Assembly (NCBI GenBank): GCA_035578175.1
Contig: JAQMRL010000002.1
Span: forward strand, 132,682,171 to 132,746,170
Origin: Catonia carolina
Lineage: Eukaryota; Arthropoda; Insecta; Hemiptera; Achilidae
DNA length: 64,000 bases
Reading direction: 5' to 3'
Position numbers and translations under genes: made by a program. This document shows, piece after piece, positions 23,330 through 33,669 of the stretch. Position 1 is the first letter of the stretch; each line of letters starts with the position of its first letter. The notes below the pieces were generated by a model. That model was not told the origin of the DNA, made no database searches, and saw only the letters and a program-made list of their open reading frames with translations.

Positions 23330-24245
23330 CGAGGGGGTACCCAAAAGAAACCGGAATTATTTTTCAAAAGCTATTTATTTTCAATATTTTTACAAAACAA
23401 CCTTATCTCTTTCAAAATACTTTCTATTACAACTAATACATTTATCCCGACGGAGCTTCCTCTGTTCGAAACATTTTTGTAGTCATCTATAGAAATGGCT
23501 GACAGCCCCTCCCTCGTTTTTTTCTTGACCGTTTCAATGTTGTCAAATCTGTGTCCTTTAATGTCCCTTTTCATGCGTGGAAATAAGAAAAAGGTGCACG
23601 GAGGCAGGTCAGACGAGTAAGGTGCGTGCGGCAGCGGAACCATGCCATTTTTAGTCAGAAAATCTTTCACCGAGATAGCTATGTGTGCAGGTGCATTGTC
23701 GTGGTGGAAAAACCAGTTTCCTGTCTGCCGCAAATCGGATCTTTTTTGACGAACACTGTTGCGTAATCTTCTTAAAACTTCCAAATTGTCAGTCGACGGT
23801 CTGAGAGCCCACACTCTCGAATTTTTAAAACATTTTCGTCGATTCGAGCAGTTGATGGACGTCCAGAACGAGGTTTGTCATCAATCGACATGTCGCCATT
23901 TTTAAACCGAGAAAACCACTCGTATATTTGCGATTTTCCCATAGCGTCATCTTTTTAAGCTGTTTTCAACATTAAACAGTTTCAGCAGCACTTTTACCGA
24001 GCAGAAAACAAAATTTCACAGCTACACGTTGTTCACTTAAACTTGCCATCATAAAAAACGAAACAAGAACAAAACAGCGCTAGCAAAAACATTCACTGCA
24101 GATGAATATTGAACTCGCAATGAGTTGCAATCACTGCACTGAACTTGCAATGAGTTGCGCTATACACGACTTTGCGGCAGAAATGCGTACTACACAAGCA
24201 CCGCCCCGGGCAATGCTATTCCGGTTACTTTTGGATACCCCCTCG
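23330..24245 (-). mobile_element. Internally deleted mariner, second subfamily
   Basis: 916 bp with terminal inverted repeats: CGAGGGGGTACCCAAAAGAA at the left, and at the right the complement of CGAGGGGGTATCCAAAAGTA. TA duplications at 23328-23329 and 24246-24247. It contains both ends of a transposase gene on the minus strand but lacks the middle. The terminal repeats differ completely from the CGAGGTGTGG mariners here. Confidence 0.88.
23371..24052 (-). pseudogene. mariner transposase, internally deleted
   Basis: Start at the ATG pair 24047-24052 (MMASLSEQRVAVKFCFLLGK), giving the N-terminal helix-turn-helix region. Stops follow. The frame then jumps from LDVHQL-ESTK to NLEVLRRLRNSVRQKRSDLR, so the central part with the first catalytic Asp is gone. 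HHDNAPAHIAISV keeps the second Asp. The third position reads Thr (DLPPCTFF instead of an Asp before FF), so catalysis would be lost even without the deletion. The open C-terminal part is 23371-23814. Confidence 0.85.
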
Positions 24246-24247
24246 TA

Positions 24248-24529
24248 TCTTAAGCAATTGTATCTTAATGTAATTGGTAGGTAATTAGGTTTTTTCTTAT
24301 AACAATAATTGTAATCGTTAGAAAGTTTAGGATAGAATAGATTAGTTCGTTAGTCTAAGACTAGTTACAATAACTAAATAGAAAAAAAAACAGTTCAAAA
24401 TCATTGCTCCGATTTTATTAAATCATTCAATTATTTTACAATATTTTCATTTCTATTTCATTATTCTGTCATCGTCCAGAGTTTAGGAAAACACAACAAT
24501 TCCGCTATTCAAAACTAATTGTGACCTGT
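24248..24529. other. Short AT-rich spacer
   Basis: Nothing recognised between the deleted mariner and the Tigger-like relic. Confidence 0.4.
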
Positions 24530-24599
24530 TTCAGTTTGGATTATCCGACAAAAATGTGCACAATAGCAAAAACTAATCCGAAAATAGCTTAATTTTTAT

Positions 24600-24890
24600 A
24601 GCTGTTAACTGATGATGAAGGTCTTCAGATTACAGACGAAGAACTAGTTTCCGTAATAATGTCGGACTCCGGCTCCAAAGAACCTGATGAAGTATATAAT
24701 ACGAAGAATTTTATTCCACATTCAGAAGTCGCAGAAGCAGTGGAAATAACACCTTCAGTACACAGAGTAGAACAACAAAGCTGCGCGCACAGATTTCATA
24801 AGTCAGCGCTGACGCGTAAATATACGTCTACATCACGATCTGCGGCATTACGACAACAAAAAAATGAGTGATTTTATGCAGCCAGGCGGA
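24600..24890 (+). pseudogene. Tigger/pogo-like transposase C-terminal relic
   Basis: Translation LTDDEGLQITDEELVSVIMS, then HSEVAEAVEITPSVHRVEQQ and SAALRQQKNE. This order (ITDEEIV acidic stretch, HSEA-EALE----VEQQ, basic LRQ-KI tail) is the C-terminus of Tigger/jerky-type DDE transposases. The catalytic core is absent. TATCCGA-containing words at about 24540 and 25040 (inverted) may be worn ends. Moderate confidence because the match is by memory of the family pattern. Confidence 0.55.
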
Positions 24891-25029
24891 AATGAAAAAG
24901 AATAATTTCTTGTAATGATTTCTTGATAAGGAAGTAAAAAAATGCTTTACCAATAAGCCTAAGTGATTTATATTGTAAGTAAACCTTCTAAGAGCTATAA
25001 AATTATAATTTAAAAAAATTATAAATCAG

Positions 25030-25490
25030 TTCAGCTTATCCGAAATTTTGGATTAGCAAGTTTGTTGGGTATAAAGTCTGCTCATAGTTATTGTCCAATA
25101 TTGAACATAATTGTCCTCCAAAGTTTTCAACATATATCTGTTTACTGCATGCTGTGTCCAGTTTGATCTCACGACTTTCTTGATACCTTCTCTCCATCGC
25201 ATCCGTGTTCGTCCTGCTCCCTTGTAAGGAGTCCATGTTCTCCATTTTTGAACAACACTGTTCCATATCTTCAGTCTGTATGAGTTTTACTATGCCTCCT
25301 CATTCCCATTATAGTACGATATCTTGCACTTCATCATGTTTCTTATATTATGTTCGTTTGGTTTTCGATGGTATAATGTCCTTATCATAGATCTTTCCCT
25401 CGTACGTTGTGTTTTCGCTAGTTTGCTAATATTTCACTCAGTTACCTCCCTGTTTCTGTATTGTACGTTAATACTGGAAACATACATGAA
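25030..25490 (-). pseudogene. Possible LINE RT C-terminal relic
   Basis: On the minus strand, VFPVLTYNTETG (about 25480) resembles the RT thumb motif (PVLTYG-ETW). It is followed by a frame (25036-25266) with NTDAMERRYQESREIKLD and GGQLCSILDN, which fits an RxMER...KW-WAG-L-RM-DNR pattern. Strongly eroded; tentative. Confidence 0.4.
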
Positions 25491-26229
25491 TCAAATATCT
25501 TAATCTTCAATATTATGAGATGTTCTTGTTCCATAGAATATATTATGTAGAAAATACAATTACGTATAGAAGAGATTTTCATAAAAACATTTTCTGTGGC
25601 TAATCAAAAAATAGTCAGTTTATTTAATTACTGCTAAAGCCTACATTTTTTCGATACATCTAAAATTTCTTTCAAATATTACAAAACGAATTCCGTAATG
25701 AAATTTCGCAGCCTCTTAATTTACATATAATTACTGTTATTTAATAAATTTACATGAAAAATATTCGCGTTCATTTAGTACTGAGCTTATTTATACATTT
25801 GAACAGATGGAATTTGAAAATTTTTAAATGGTTTCATATCCATTCAACTAAAAATAAATAAATTATTAACAAACGGTAGATTTTACAAAATCGTACTCTA
25901 AAAGTAAACCAAGTGAATGTTATAAATGCGACTGATAGAAACCGAGTGATTATCGCGCACATTATTCACTGCTTTTACGGTAATTAATTCACATTTTTCC
26001 AGAGTGATGTTTTCTACATGTTATACAGAACTGGACAACTGGTTAGTTAATTGTAAAATATAAATTAGGATTATTAGACGGTGTGTGGTTGAATAAGTAT
26101 ACACAAATTAGCGTTTACTTACTTAATTAAATAATCATTTAGTACCATCTTCAGCATTATTAACCAAATTACTGAATGAACACCAAGCCTACAATTCCAG
26201 AAATCACTGTAAATATACATTGTGTACAT
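25491..26229. other. Unassigned AT-rich spacer
   Basis: No coding or repeat signature recognised. Confidence 0.4.
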
Positions 26230-26710
26230 ACAATGAAATCTATTTTTTACGAAAAAAAATTTTTCGTTGACTATCGAAAAGTATTTGATAGAGTGATCCG
26301 AAAAAATCCTCTGGTAGATTTTAGGGAAGAGAAGGCTTTTTCTTTCAATCTTAAACAAGTTATTCGAAGTTTATACAGGGACATAGTGACTATAATTCAG
26401 AAAGGAAAATCCTTTTTGGATGAAATTGTTGTTAATTAAAGTGTCAAAAAAGGATGTAGTATGTCACCTCACTGTTTCTATTATACGTAGGCCTATTGAC
26501 ATTTTTTCAAGAAAATGGAAATCCATTTATCAGTCTGCTATTGATATAAAACATGGTCCCTCCCTGACAACCACTTAATTTTCTGACGATCAAGTTTTAA
26601 AAGTCGAGTCAGAAAAAGCTCCAAAAACTCCAAATTTTTCCTTTCCAGAATCTAAGAAAACATGAACGATAAAAGACACACATTTAATAATCTATTCAGA
26701 TAAAAACAAA
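26230..26710 (+). pseudogene. LINE RT palm fragment
   Basis: FFVDYRKVFDRVIRKNPLVD matches the RT block with the first catalytic Asp (F-DY-KAFD-V). LKQVIRSLYRDIVTIIQKGK and LDEIVVN lead to a TAA and then KKGCSMSPHCF, the GV-QG-S-SP block. Very close in pattern to 39955-40290 (LDEIVNNQGV, CSMSPT). No FADD survives here. Confidence 0.7.
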
Positions 26711-26759
26711 ACTCAAATAAAGTGCAGGTTAAAAGTCAAAGAAAACATAGGAAATGGAA

Positions 26760-26917
26760 TAGATTTACGTCAAATAAAGTTTTAATGTTAGGCCTACAGT
26801 TAACAGTGAAAAAAGAGAAAGTGAAATGATCTTGACGTCAAAGTAGGCAGTGAAAATTAAAAGTGAAAGCGTAAAAGCGAAAATGGAATGGTTTGACGTC
26901 AAACAAAGAAGTGAAAG
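26760..26917. repeat. Short repeat with TGACGTCA palindromes
   Basis: TGACGTCA at 26833-26840 and 26894-26901, with a degenerate TTACGTCA near 26765, all in an AAAGTGAAAG-rich setting at 61-69 bp spacing. Resembles the array at 55155-55445. Confidence 0.55.
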
Positions 26918-26921
26918 TTAA

Positions 26922-27645
26922 GGTGAGACTGTATGATGGTTTCTAACAGAAAATTTCGGTTTTTTATGTTTTTCAATTGTTTAAATCTAGTTCAATCACA
27001 AAACTTTAAATTACGTGAAAAAATAGTATTTTAATAAAAAAATATTAAGTTTTTAGGAGGTTTACCCAGAAAAATTATCGTGTCACCAAGAACGAATATT
27101 TTTCATAATTTTATACGGATCGTTTTAGAACTAAGGGAATTTTAGTACTTTAAAAATATCTGCTTTACTGTTTTTAATACTCTCAGCCATTGGTTCATCT
27201 TTCTAACCAACTGTTGATGGGAAATTCAGTTGTTTGTGTTGTACATTTTATTTTTGATTTGTGCCTTTTGTTTTTTTGCCTGTTCCCGCAAATTTAAATT
27301 TTTAACATTTAGGTACATTTTTCTCGGAAACCACTAAACCTACAAGGCTGACTATACCAGTTATTGATCTTCCATATGTACATATTTTTTGGCATTTTTA
27401 TGACTTCTTCAAATTCTGCAAAAATTATTAATATGTAAAATACCGGAGAAAAATTTTTATATTATTCGTTATTCTGTTTTTAACTTTATGGTTCAACAGA
27501 TTAAATTGAAAAATGTCAATAGCTAGAGAAACCCGACATATATAAGTAAGTAAAGTTTCATTTCCCTATCGTTTATCAATCCTGTGAAAAATGTACCTAA
27601 AATTAGAAAATTTAACATTTACAGGGTACAAAGTACAGTCTTCCC
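26922..27645 (+). mobile_element. TTAA-flanked miniature element, copy 1
   Basis: 724 bp between TTAA 26918-26921 and TTAA 27646-27649. Ends GGTGAGACTGTATGATGG and, complemented, GGGAAGACTGTACTT form an imperfect terminal inverted repeat. Homologous end to end (opposite orientation) with 52714-53441. No coding capacity. TTAA duplications suggest mobilisation by a piggyBac-type transposase, which is inference. Confidence 0.8.
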
Positions 27646-27907
27646 TTAAGAGTAAAAACGTTAAGAGAAAGTGGAATGTCTCCACCGATACATTTTATCA
27701 TTTAATGAGCTCAAATTTTGTTTTTCTTAATCAATTAGTTATCTTTAGATCATTTTTTAATAGTAACAAACAATGCATGAATAAAATAGAAAGAACGTGA
27801 TTCGAACAGAAAATGGTCACGTATATTCATCTGTTTAGTGAATAGGGTTCTTAAAATTGTGCTGTTTAAATTTTTAATTAATTTTTTTATTGCTTGTCTG
27901 TTAATGT

Positions 27908-28261
27908 ATCGTTGATGGTTAGGTCATCTGCCGAAAGGCTAGTTTAAACCTCTGGAGGCTTCAGTAAGTAAAAACGAGGAGAGAGGTGGCTTACCACAAT
28001 CTTCATCACTAAGTGGAAAACTATCCTTATCAGCATGCTAGCTCTCTGAAAAGTATCTGCTTTCCACGCTGTAAATCACACCTTCACTTCATTCACCATA
28101 GGGTCTGGCTGTATAATGAAATTCGTTACTCTCAGAGGAAATAACTCTAACTAGTGTCTTTTACACCTCTACTTCTTCTGTTCTTAAATTATTCAGTCAT
28201 ATACTTGGGTCACCATGTGAAGAAACAGAACTATTTTTTGTAGCCCTGGAACTAGCAGATC
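27908..28261 (-). mobile_element. Retroposon copy B, 5' incomplete
   Basis: In inverse orientation to copy A: starts with the tail end GGTCATCTGCCGAAAGGCT and runs to AACTAGCAGAT, lacking the distal 50 bp. Diverged by many substitutions. Confidence 0.7.
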
Positions 28262-28289
28262 AATTTATAATTTATTTAGACTCAATTTA

Positions 28290-28640
28290 GGCTACGTGAG
28301 AAGGCTTTATTCGTCTCTGGAAGCTGTTTTTGCAGCCCACTTTTCTCAATATTCGGCCACAATAGTCTTTTCTCTTTTCTCCTGCCTTTTTTTTTGTTTT
28401 CCTCTTCAAGGAAGCCCTTAAAGTCCGTAATTAGTTGACTGCATTTGGTTCAATTCATTAAGTTTTCTTTGTTTATTCCGGTTTTGTTAATATTACTTCT
28501 TTGAACCATTTATCCGACACATTAAGACTATTGTTTAGTATTTTCAAAATCAGTTGTGTCAACAGTTTGTCATCCATTCTACAGAGGTGTCCGTAAAATT
28601 TTAGTCTTCTTTCACTAATCACTCATTGACCTTGTACATT
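28290..28640 (-). pseudogene. LINE RT C-terminal relic
   Basis: Minus-strand translation ISERRLKFYGHLCRMDDKLL, then LILKILNNSLNVSDKWFKEV, parallels RRRRTRFYGHIKRMSDDRL and KKILNNFDNAKTTLKWFINT of the LINE at 30141-31710. Stops downstream. Confidence 0.65.
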
Positions 28641-28682
28641 TTTTCTCGTCCTCGAAACCTATATTGTCCGTCTACTACAACT

Positions 28683-29042
28683 AGATAATTCTGACTAGCC
28701 GGCCGCATTGGCGCAGTTGGTAATGTGCTCGCCTCTCATCATGCGGTCCTGGGTTCGAATCCCACTCAGGCACGGCATATTTTCACACGTTACAAAAAAT
28801 CATTTCATCCTCCATTGTACAAAAAAGTTACACCCCAACGTCGTCGCTAATGGCCGTTGTAGTTGATGCGACGTTAAATAAATGAATTTAAAAAAAAATT
28901 CTGACTAGCGTCTTTTACACCTGTGCCTTTTCTGTTCTTAAATGTAGACCATGTGATAAGAAACAGAACTATTTTTTGCACCCCTGAAAGTAGCAGATGG
29001 AGTGAAAGAAATTTAACACTGCACCTGCATGTTATGGGCAAT
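28683..29042 (-). mobile_element. Retroposon copy C, split by a SINE
   Basis: From about 28899 the sequence (ACTAGCGTCTTTTACACCTG ... GTTATGGGCA) matches the 5' half of copies A and D in reverse. The SINE at 28700-28896 interrupts it. The 3' half is missing. Confidence 0.65.
28700..28896 (+). mobile_element. tRNA-derived SINE with 13-bp duplication
   Basis: Flanked by AATTCTGACTAGC at 28687-28699 and 28897-28909. The head is tRNA-like: A box TGGCGCAGTTGG, B box GGTTCGAATCC, ends GCCG/CGGC. The body ends CGACGTTAAATAAATG plus an A-rich tail. Pol III internal promoter present. A second, 5'-truncated copy is at 63588-63745. Confidence 0.9.
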
Positions 29043-30120
29043 CCCAATGAATCATTTTATCCCAAATGTATAAGTAATCTTTTCGGGATTCCTGGTAAAT
29101 CCGGTGAATTTATGTTACATATCAAGGCATTAATATGATTTTGAACTGTGTGTCTAAACCAACAGTACAATTTAGGATACGTATCATTAAGGGTTGATTA
29201 AGTTATCGATGTTTTTTATTAGATACGTAACCTGAGAAACTTGTAATGCCGCAAGAAATTATTGTCGAAACGTTGTATTCACTCAATGGCTGATGGATTT
29301 GCTCCTCCAAGATTGGCTACCACGCTAACAGTTACAGTCATGAGAAATTTAAAACACTAGACGAATGTCGTTTCATTTTTTGTTGTGAATGGTTCACGCC
29401 AATCAAACATTGTCTGGCTGAATAGAAAGATTGGTCGAAAAACATAATTGCTAATACTTTTTTGAACGAAGGGTAAAAATAAGGCGGTGAAGGAGAAGGA
29501 TTAGAATGTTAAAATAGGAAGAAGAAAGATCTTAAATCAATTAATCAGCAAAACTAAAACACAACCGTACTTAAAATAAATTAAAGAATTTTATATTATT
29601 TTCTTTAACTTTACTTATTATCAATGTTGTTAACGAAGAACTGAGTAAATGTTTTTAGAAAATACATAACAATCAACAAAATTTAAAAATTTATTACATA
29701 GAAAAGATATCAACAAGACAAATCGATAAGCGACAACGAATGACCAATAACAACGAACAATATTTAAAATAAAACTGTTACACAAATTCAAACAAGAGTA
29801 ACATTATGATTTAGTTCATAAAATATTAAATTTCAGTGGATACGAATAAATTATTCAGAGGTAGGTCTACAATACAAAAGGAATGAAAATTTTTCTTTTC
29901 TTTTCTAAATGCTATACCAAGGATACGCCTCTCTGAATGCGTACAGAAATAATACAAATATTTGAAAATTTTACTCTATAGAATTATATTCACTTTCCTA
30001 CTTTCTTGCATTAAGTGGGTAGCAAAGAAAGAAAATGTATTGGAAAAATTTTCCAATACATGGATTTAACCTATTTCTAAGTTGGACAACCCTTTGAAGC
30101 CAAAAATTATTTCTAGAAGA
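29043..30120. other. Unassigned AT-rich spacer
   Basis: No clear gene. 29390-29560 has weak RT-like words (IVWLNRKIGRK) that I do not consider sufficient. Confidence 0.4.
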
Positions 30121-30140
30121 ATATATATATATATATATAT

Positions 30141-31710
30141 TGCAGAGCTCTGGAAATATGCCCCTGAAGAAGCCTTGATAAATCTACAACAACAAGTAGA
30201 GGAAATATGGGAAAAAGAGGAGCTGCCTGAAGACTGGAAAATGGCTCTTATACATCCTCTTCACAAAAAGGGTGACACAAAGAATGTGAACAATTATAGA
30301 GGAATTTCCCTGCTTCCTGTGACGTATAAAATTCTTTCACTTGCAATTTCAGAAAGACTAGAGGATCAGGTAGAAAATCAATTGGGAGAGTATCAAGGAG
30401 GTTTTAGAAAGGGTAGATCAACAGTAGAACAAATACAGAACCTTAAAACAATTATAAAGTACTATGCCATTAGGTCAAAGAAATATGTTGCCACGTTCGT
30501 AGACTTCAGGAAAGCGTATGACAGTATAGATAGAGAAGTTTTAATTAAGATCTTAGAAGAATTTGGAGTAGATAGAAAACTTAGAGCCATGATCAAAGCA
30601 ACTTTGACAGAAACTAAATCTAAAATTAAATTTTTAGGACATCTCTCAGAGCCCTTTGAAGTTAAAACAGGAGTGAGACAAAGAGACGGCCTATCACCTC
30701 TGCTTTTTAATTGTGTGGTGAAGATAATAAGAAATTGGAGAGAAGAGTTACAGTCTAGGGAGTTATATAGACCTTTGAAAATTGGAAGAGGAACTGAAAT
30801 AGACTGTCTGGCGTTTGCTGACGATATAGCTTTGCTCACAGATAATATAGAAACAGCTTAGGCTCAACTAGACCTACTGAAGGAAGTTGCAGAACAGGCA
30901 GGACTACAAATTTCGTATGAAAAAACAGAACTGATGACAACAATAAAAGGTATAACGGATAAGGCATTGAAAACAAAATATGGGAAGATTAACATTGTGG
31001 ATAAGTTCAAATATCTGGGCGAAATAATCATGAAGAATGGAAGTGACAAAGAGGCGTTAAAAGCCAGGATTAAGAAATTGGATCTGGCATATTTAGCTAC
31101 TAAAAATATTTACAACAAAAAATGTTTCTCAAGAACTGCAAAGTTAAGACATTACGAAACAGTAGTAAAGCCTGTGCCTTTATATGCATCGGAGACATTG
31201 ACCTCAGAAAATAAAGGACTTATAGAAGATGTCGAGAAGAGAGAAAGAAGGATTCTGAGAAAGATCTATGGGCCACGATATGATGAAGAACACAATACCT
31301 ATAAAAACGTTTCAAACACCAAATTGTATGAACATGTAGAGAAGATGTCAGAGACTTTCAGAAGAAGGAGAACACGATTTTACGGGCACATAAAGAGGAT
31401 GAGCGATGACAGACTGACAAAGAAAATTTTGAATAACTTTGATAATGCTAAGACTACTTTGAAGTGGTTTATCAATACTAAAGATGATCTAAAAAAACTT
31501 CGAGTTGAAGAAGAGGACATTTACGATAGAGACAAATTTAGGCAGAAGACAAATGACAAAAGGATAAGTCTGCCTGTGCAATCTGCAAGAAGAGAGGGTA
31601 CTGGTGGGAGGTGGACGGATGAGAGAAGAAAGGAGCATTCCGAACGAATGAAGGCTTTTTGGGCAGATAAGAGGAATGACATCCTGAGAAGAAGAGACCA
31701 AAATGCATAG
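30141..31710 (+). pseudogene. LINE reverse transcriptase with one amber stop
   Basis: A single reading frame from 30141 to TAG 31710, interrupted only by TAG 30859-30861. Fingers/palm: EDWKMALIHPLHKKGD, NYRGISLLPVTYKILS, YQGGFRKGRSTVEQI, FVDFRKAYDSIDREVL (first Asp), GVRQRDGLSPLLFN, and FADD at 30814-30825. Thumb and tail: FKYLGEII, YASETLTSENK, then KRERRILRKIYGPRYDEEHN and RRTRFYGHIKRM. The stop replaces a codon that is probably Gln in the family (ETA-AQLD). A G-to-R change in the -QGDGLSP block is also notable. Recent but inactive copy; clade not fixed (RTE-like). Confidence 0.88.
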
Positions 31711-31746
31711 TGCTTAACGTGATCCTTAGTCGGTCGATCAACGAAT

Positions 31747-31762
31747 TAATAATAATAATAAT

Positions 31763-31798
<36 letters not shown>

Positions 31799-31799
31799 T
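31747..31799. repeat. (AAT)n-(AT)n tract
   Basis: About 21 bp of AAT followed by about 32 bp of AT, at the 3' end of the LINE. Confidence 0.95.
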
Positions 31800-33524
31800 A
31801 TATTTACATACTCTGCTGTTTCATATGACTTGGTCATATCTCTAGTAAGTCAAATTCCTTTTTGTAATCTACGAATCTATCGACCGTATTCGGTGAATTT
31901 CGAGAGTAAGACATTAATACATTATTGATATTAATATTGGTTAATTGATGATAATTTTTAATGAATCCTTCACAGAATTTGGCATTTTCAATTAGCAGGT
32001 ATGGCTCCATGTTCGAACGTAACACCCAGATGTCAAACACTACAAGAGATGTAACAAAAGGTTTCCGGATTCGTAATCTACACAAAAAGTTAGTGGGCCT
32101 GGCTTGTGTTTCAAGTTTCGGTTTTCGACCGAAATTAAAGTCAAAACTAAAATTAAAGAAATTAAAGTCGAAACTGGAAACAAAAATAGAGTCATTCGAT
32201 TCCTCTTAAAATTAGAGTAGATCTAGAAATCACTAATGGTTTATGCTATAGGTTAAAGGTAAGCCTTTTTAAAAATTGCCACTTTGCATGAGACGTGTCA
32301 TCTCATGAAACTATTTTTTTTCTACCTTTTTTGCAACTAATTTTGAATTTTATATTTTCAGTAAAAAACCGCATTAATTTAGTCCATTTCACATCGATTT
32401 TACCACTTAAAATACATTATTGTTAATAATACATCATCAAAATACGACGAATTGAGTGTTATTTAGAAATACTTGAAAATCAATGGAAGGGTTATACAGT
32501 TTACCGGAATATCATTTAATTATCATATATTTTAAACAAGAATATGTACATAGGCATGTTACTACGTTAAGAAATTGCCTTTTTAAACTTGTATTATTGC
32601 AAAAAATTTATTCAGGATACGTAAGTATTCCTACAGATTCTACAGACATACTGACCTCTGGTTTTGCTGAGTAAACAGTACGTTCTTTCTGATAGAATCA
32701 GCAAAAAGATTCACAAAATCTATCATTTCTCTGAAACCCTTGTACTTATTTAAAAGATGGGAAGTTTCGGACGTATAAAAAAATCAATACGCTTCACTTT
32801 TTACCATTCGGTAAGAAATATGTTTACCTATTTACATTTTTCTTTCTTGGCTTCAACTCTATTTTTATTTACAACTGTACATTATTTTAAAGCACAACTA
32901 GTAAAGAGAAGGAATGAAAAGGAATGGCGGGAATGTGAATCGATCCAGTAACCGATTTCGGCGTGAAAATTTACAATGAATGTGGAGCCAATATTTTGAA
33001 TGATAATGATTTATAAACTATGATGGATGATTTTTTCTTATGAAATGATTTTCTTTTTAATTTTTTTTTACGTAATGAAACAGGCATGACAAGTTAAATT
33101 GAAATGCTTTTTTATGGTGGTTGGAGAATATCCCTATTCCACCTTCGTTTCAGTCGTCTGTTAACATATTATTTATATATATATATGTTAACATATTTAT
33201 TTACATATAAAATAAAAAGTTTCTTTAGTACAAGATACTTAAACTAAATTTATGTCTTATTTTAAAATTTAAAAAAATTGATTCATAATAAACGAGTTAT
33301 ATCTGTTAACAAAAACTAAATAAAATTTTTAAGTATTAAATTGTTGATCCGGAGGCTAACAATTTTAAATATATTCACAGCAAATTGTAAGGTGTAGTAG
33401 ATCTTTGTAGCATTTAAGCCAATATAACTAAAAATTAATTATTAAATAAATAAATAATTATTTATTATTAACAAATTAATTACTACATAAAGTAAAGTAA
33501 ATTAATTTGATTCAGGGACGATAC
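31800..33524. other. Unassigned AT-rich spacer
   Basis: Contains a short local repeat of AAATTAAAGTC-like words at 32140-32185. Small frames show no family resemblance. Confidence 0.4.
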
Positions 33525-33669
33525 ATGTGGGAAGGAGGCGAATGGCTTGATTGAAGAACCTTCGCGATTGGTTTCGTTGTACCTCAGCGGAGCAGTTCAG
33601 AGTTGCGGTGACCAAGATCCAAATAACTGTCATGATTGCCAACATCCGGTCAAGAGGGCATGATGAGTA
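33525..33669 (+). pseudogene. LINE RT extreme C-terminal fragment
   Basis: GRRRMA-LKNLRDWFRCTSAE followed by FRVAVTKIQITVMIANIRSR matches the terminal block of RTE-like endonuclease-RTs (WLKNLR-W---S--ELFR-A--K---A-MIA-IR), as also seen near 20640-20760. Only about 45 residues remain. Confidence 0.65.

Larger units (their letters stand above)
30121..31799 (+). mobile_element. 5'-truncated LINE between AT microsatellites
   Basis: The RT-coding body (from about 30141) directly follows an (AT)10 run and ends with an (AAT)n tail (31747-31767) followed by an (AT)n run to 31799. This fits target-primed insertion into an AT microsatellite with an AAT-type 3' tail. The endonuclease half is missing. 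Confidence 0.75.

Noticed and set aside
28705..28780. A functional tRNA gene
   Set aside because: A and B boxes are good, but arm pairing is imperfect, the body continues for 120 bp with an A-rich tail, a 13-bp duplication flanks it and a second copy exists: a SINE.
29390..29560. Another LINE RT tail
   Set aside because: Only a few residues resemble the thumb block; insufficient to call.
30462..30839. 125-codon minus-strand frame
   Set aside because: Antisense shadow of the LINE RT catalytic region.
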